From: Lachnospiraceae bacterium
GTDB lineage: Bacteria; Bacillota; Clostridia; Lachnospirales; Lachnospiraceae
Direction of reading: 5' to 3'
Length of the DNA stretch: 64,000 nucleotides
Assembly: GCA_024696825.1 (NCBI GenBank)
Contig: JAILGL010000140.1
Coordinates: forward strand, 1-64,000
Shown here one piece after another: positions 60,944-64,000 of this stretch. How positions within the stretch are numbered: the first letter of the stretch is position 1; every line of letters begins with the position of its first letter. Below the pieces are notes generated by a model. That model worked only from the letters and a program-made list of their open reading frames with translations. It ran no database searches and was not told where the DNA came from. Made by a program: the position numbers and the translations under genes.

Positions 60944-62464
60944 TTACTTAAGTGCATTAAAAGCTTTATCTACGGATGATATATCTGCTACAAATACAGC
61001 TTCTTTACCATCAACACTTACCTTGTAGAAGTTATCCTTATCATACTCGTAGAACTCTAAGGTCTTAGTCTTATCCTTCTCCTTAAATTCTATGGAGTAA
61101 ACAAGGTCTGTATCCTTCTTTTCCTTTACTTCAGATGTATGAGAAATCTCACCAAAGGCTTTGTAGTATTCCATGAATTTCTCTGCATCCACCTTCTTAC
61201 CATCACTCTTAACTGTAAAGTCATAGCTGTAGAAACCGGGATCTGGAGTTTCAGTTACTCCAAGTTCCTGCTCCGGTATCTTTATCTCATCCTTTTCTTT
61301 CTTGGTAATCTCATATTCATAAGTCTTACCATCAATCTTAGCTGTAACCTTCTCTATATTAGAAGCATCAGTTCTGTAGAAATAAGGATATACATAGGTT
61401 CTAGGAGTAAGATTTACCACTTTATCCATAACCTCAGCACTAGTAAGATATACTCTGTCTGAGTCTTCAGGCATTACATAATAAGAACCCTCATCCTTAG
61501 TTTTCTTACCGATATAAACAGTATAATACTTAAGCTTCATACTTGAAGAATCAGCCTTTTCATCCTTATCTTTTGAATCGGAACTGCTTTCTCCACCCAT
61601 GTAATTATAGGCAATCTTTAAGGTGTATTTAGGATCCTTAAGCTTATATTCCTTAAGTTCCTTATCGGTAACACCATAGGTTACACATTCATCATATTTT
61701 ATACCAGTAATACGATTTGCAAGAGTATTAATCTTAACACTTGTTCCAGGTAAATGTATAGCATATGGCTCTTCTATGGACCAGGATTCCCAATCCTTAA
61801 ATTCTGAATCCGAAACCTCATATACTGCCTTAAAAATATCTTCGTCCTTACTTTCAAGATCTATAAGGCTTACATAATCTGACTCAATTGCAGGGAAGGA
61901 TTCAATCTCCATCATCTGATTATCAGTGTATCTAAAGCTGTTATAGATATCTGTAGTAACAATATATGCGGTGTTATCTCCCTCCATATAGGCATATCTT
62001 CCACCGCCTGCCATAGACTCTTTTCCCAGATATATAACCTTTTCTCTTCCTGAGGAGGTTTCAATCTTAACTGTCATCTCAGGCTTATCAAGTCCATAGT
62101 CCTTTTTATCTGAGTCTTCCATCTCTTCTTTTACTATACTTTCAGCCTCTACGGTGCTTATGGTAACAAGCATGGTAGCAACATAATCCTGATTAAGTGG
62201 GAAGGCAGGCTCATCCTCCTTCTGCCAGGAATCACCTGATCTTGTAATAGTAAAATCGCCATATTTATTTTTAAAATAAATCTTTTCTATATTGGCCTCT
62301 TCTACAGAATAAAGCTTTATAACATTTTCTTCTTCCTGTCTTTTAGCCTTTTTTTCTGCCGCTTCCTTGCGGTTAGAAACCATCACATAGGCAACTATGG
62401 TTATAACACATACCAGAAATAAAATTCCTATGGTAAGCATCTGCTGTTTTTGCTTTTTCTTCAT
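60944..62464 (-). CDS. DUF4340-type protein, ABC-system associated
   Basis: N-terminal TM; EANIEKIYFKNKYGDFTITRSGDSWQKEDEPAFPLNQDYVATML; start at MKKKQKQQ. Confidence 0.78.
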   Translation of the reverse strand: MKKKQKQQMLTIGILFLVCVITIVAYVMVSNRKEAAEKKAKRQEEENVIKLYSVEEANIEKIYFKNKYGDFTITRSGDSWQKEDEPAFPLNQDYVATMLVTISTVEAESIVKEEMEDSDKKDYGLDKPEMTVKIETSSGREKVIYLGKESMAGGGRYAYMEGDNTAYIVTTDIYNSFRYTDNQMMEIESFPAIESDYVSLIDLESKDEDIFKAVYEVSDSEFKDWESWSIEEPYAIHLPGTSVKINTLANRITGIKYDECVTYGVTDKELKEYKLKDPKYTLKIAYNYMGGESSSDSKDKDEKADSSSMKLKYYTVYIGKKTKDEGSYYVMPEDSDRVYLTSAEVMDKVVNLTPRTYVYPYFYRTDASNIEKVTAKIDGKTYEYEITKKEKDEIKIPEQELGVTETPDPGFYSYDFTVKSDGKKVDAEKFMEYYKAFGEISHTSEVKEKKDTDLVYSIEFKEKDKTKTLEFYEYDKDNFYKVSVDGKEAVFVADISSVDKAFNALK

Positions 62465-63918
62465 TATTTCCTCCTTCTGTAGCCCCATACTACAAAGCCC
62501 ATTATAAGAAGGGTTGCAGGGAGTATGATAATAAGAAGTGCAGCAAGTATAACTCTACTGCTGACAGGAACTGATATCTGAACCTCCTGAAGATTCTTAA
62601 CTGATATGGAGGTTTCCTTAACTGATGACTTAGTCATGGATGAAATTGTATCAGTAAGAACTCTCTTATTATTACCAAGTCCGATATATTTGTCTGAAAG
62701 CATCTCCGCTGAAGAGTAGATAGCTATCTTTGTAACGTCATCTGCCGCTTCATCAGTTACATAGAGACCTACGTCAAATGGTCCTGTTTTATCATCATCT
62801 GTTTTTTCTGTACTGCTGTTGTTAAGATCAGTTCTGAAAAATGATTTTCCTGAAGAACTTAAAAGTCCCTGTATGGAAAGAGTTGATCTTAACTGCTCAT
62901 CTGTAGTCTTTAAGTTCTGTGCAAAGAACATATATACATATTCATCAGATTCAGCAAGCTTACTAAGAACTCCTGAATCACTGACTGTAGGAAGAATCAT
63001 AAATGGTGAAGCATAATATTTACCTGCTGTCTCACCGACAAATCCCTTTTCAACCTCTACTCCATAGTATTTCATGAGCTTTCCTAAATTTTCCTGGTTT
63101 TCCTCAGTAAGCTCTGCAAATATAATGGCATCTCCACCATCTTTAAGATATGATTTAATCTCTTCATACTCTGTCTTCTTTATATCTGAAGTAGGGCCTG
63201 CCATAAGGAGGATATCGCAATCATCAGGAACCTTACCCTCTGTTACCAGATCAAGATTATCTGTATCTACATTTAACTTGCTAATATCCTTTATTACACT
63301 ATCTTCAAGGGCTACCTCTCCATGCCCTGTAAGCATATACATTTTAGTATGCTCTGAAGAAAGTACATACTGAATAGCCGCTGTTACCTGACCCTCTACA
63401 TCAAGAGATTCTCCACTCATGTCACCACTTGAAGAAAAGGCTGTAAAGTACATGGCAGCATTGGAAATGTATTTGACCGCCTTAGTATTCTCATTATATA
63501 CGATAATATCGTTATCTGAAATTTCATCATCTATACCAAGCTTCTCACCAAAGGTTGGGTAAATAACAGGATCCTTTTTCTCAACCTTAACATTGGAATC
63601 AACCTTGTTATAACTCTTAACGGCATTATATATATTTTCCTGCTCATTTCCGTCAGTTACCATGTAATAAATGGTAATTTTATCCTTGGCATTTTTTATT
63701 ATATCTTTAGTTTCCTTTGATAAAGAATATATCTTTCCCGAACTCATATCCGTAGTAAGATCAAGCTTTGTAATAAGCATATTTAAAACTACTACTATTA
63801 CAATTACCATAACGGAAATGATAGTTGTATATACACCGGTTTTAAATATTCTTGAAGAAAAGCTTTTCTTTATCTTGGAAGGCTTTTTTTCTATTTTTTT
63901 ATCTTTGTTCTCTGACAT
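62464..63918 (-). CDS. GldG-type (ABC-type uncharacterised transport system) membrane protein
   Basis: N-terminal TM, LTTDMSSGKIYSLSKETKDIIKNAKDKITIYYMV, C-terminal TM. Confidence 0.82.
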   Translation of the reverse strand: MSENKDKKIEKKPSKIKKSFSSRIFKTGVYTTIISVMVIVIVVVLNMLITKLDLTTDMSSGKIYSLSKETKDIIKNAKDKITIYYMVTDGNEQENIYNAVKSYNKVDSNVKVEKKDPVIYPTFGEKLGIDDEISDNDIIVYNENTKAVKYISNAAMYFTAFSSSGDMSGESLDVEGQVTAAIQYVLSSEHTKMYMLTGHGEVALEDSVIKDISKLNVDTDNLDLVTEGKVPDDCDILLMAGPTSDIKKTEYEEIKSYLKDGGDAIIFAELTEENQENLGKLMKYYGVEVEKGFVGETAGKYYASPFMILPTVSDSGVLSKLAESDEYVYMFFAQNLKTTDEQLRSTLSIQGLLSSSGKSFFRTDLNNSSTEKTDDDKTGPFDVGLYVTDEAADDVTKIAIYSSAEMLSDKYIGLGNNKRVLTDTISSMTKSSVKETSISVKNLQEVQISVPVSSRVILAALLIIILPATLLIMGFVVWGYRRRK

Positions 63919-63967
63919 GATATGTTTCCTTTCTTAGCTGAAACTATGATTAAAGACACTTAACTTA

Positions 63968-64000
63968 TTAGCTAAAGCGCTTTCTCTTAGTCATCTGAAT
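63968..64000 (-). CDS. C-terminal end of an upstream gene, probably the GldF-like ABC permease (truncated)
   Basis: Minus reading ...IQMTKRKRFS* ending at 63968; inferred from ABC-GldF-GldG-DUF4340 gene order. Confidence 0.4.
   Translation of the reverse strand: MQMTKRKRFS

Overview
64 kb of what looks like ordinary chromosome from an AT-rich Firmicute, most like a Clostridia/Lachnospiraceae member (inferred from gene content and order only). I see no phage, IS element, CRISPR array, rRNA or tRNA. Most genes are on the minus strand. Housekeeping blocks: a truncated OGG-type glycosylase at the left edge, ilvE, rpiB / ywlE-like / sua5, mecA, rqcP-like S4 protein, HU, glf, dtd, sir2, cyclophilin, fba, pepD, GH31, gdhA, rpmG-secE-nusG-rplK-rplA, degV, mfd-pth-hprK-uvrC-ftsH, GH94 cellobiose phosphorylase, cysS, and the GldG/DUF4340 part of an ABC system at the right edge. 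Most notable observations: (1) an in-frame fusion of FtsH protease to a complete Cof-type HAD phosphatase; (2) a predicted secreted protein with two tandem nitrilase domains, both keeping Glu-Lys-Cys, next to a LysR regulator, where both genes have a near-consensus promoter followed at once by an intrinsic terminator (attenuator-like); (3) a YwlE/LMW-PTP homologue at its conserved locus whose P-loop has lost the catalytic Arg; (4) an RNA element before rplA that resembles the 23S rRNA L1-binding site; (5) a promoter embedded in the degV terminator hairpin; (6) several secreted proteins with Lys-rich C-terminal domains. All functional calls come from reading the sequence, without database searches.
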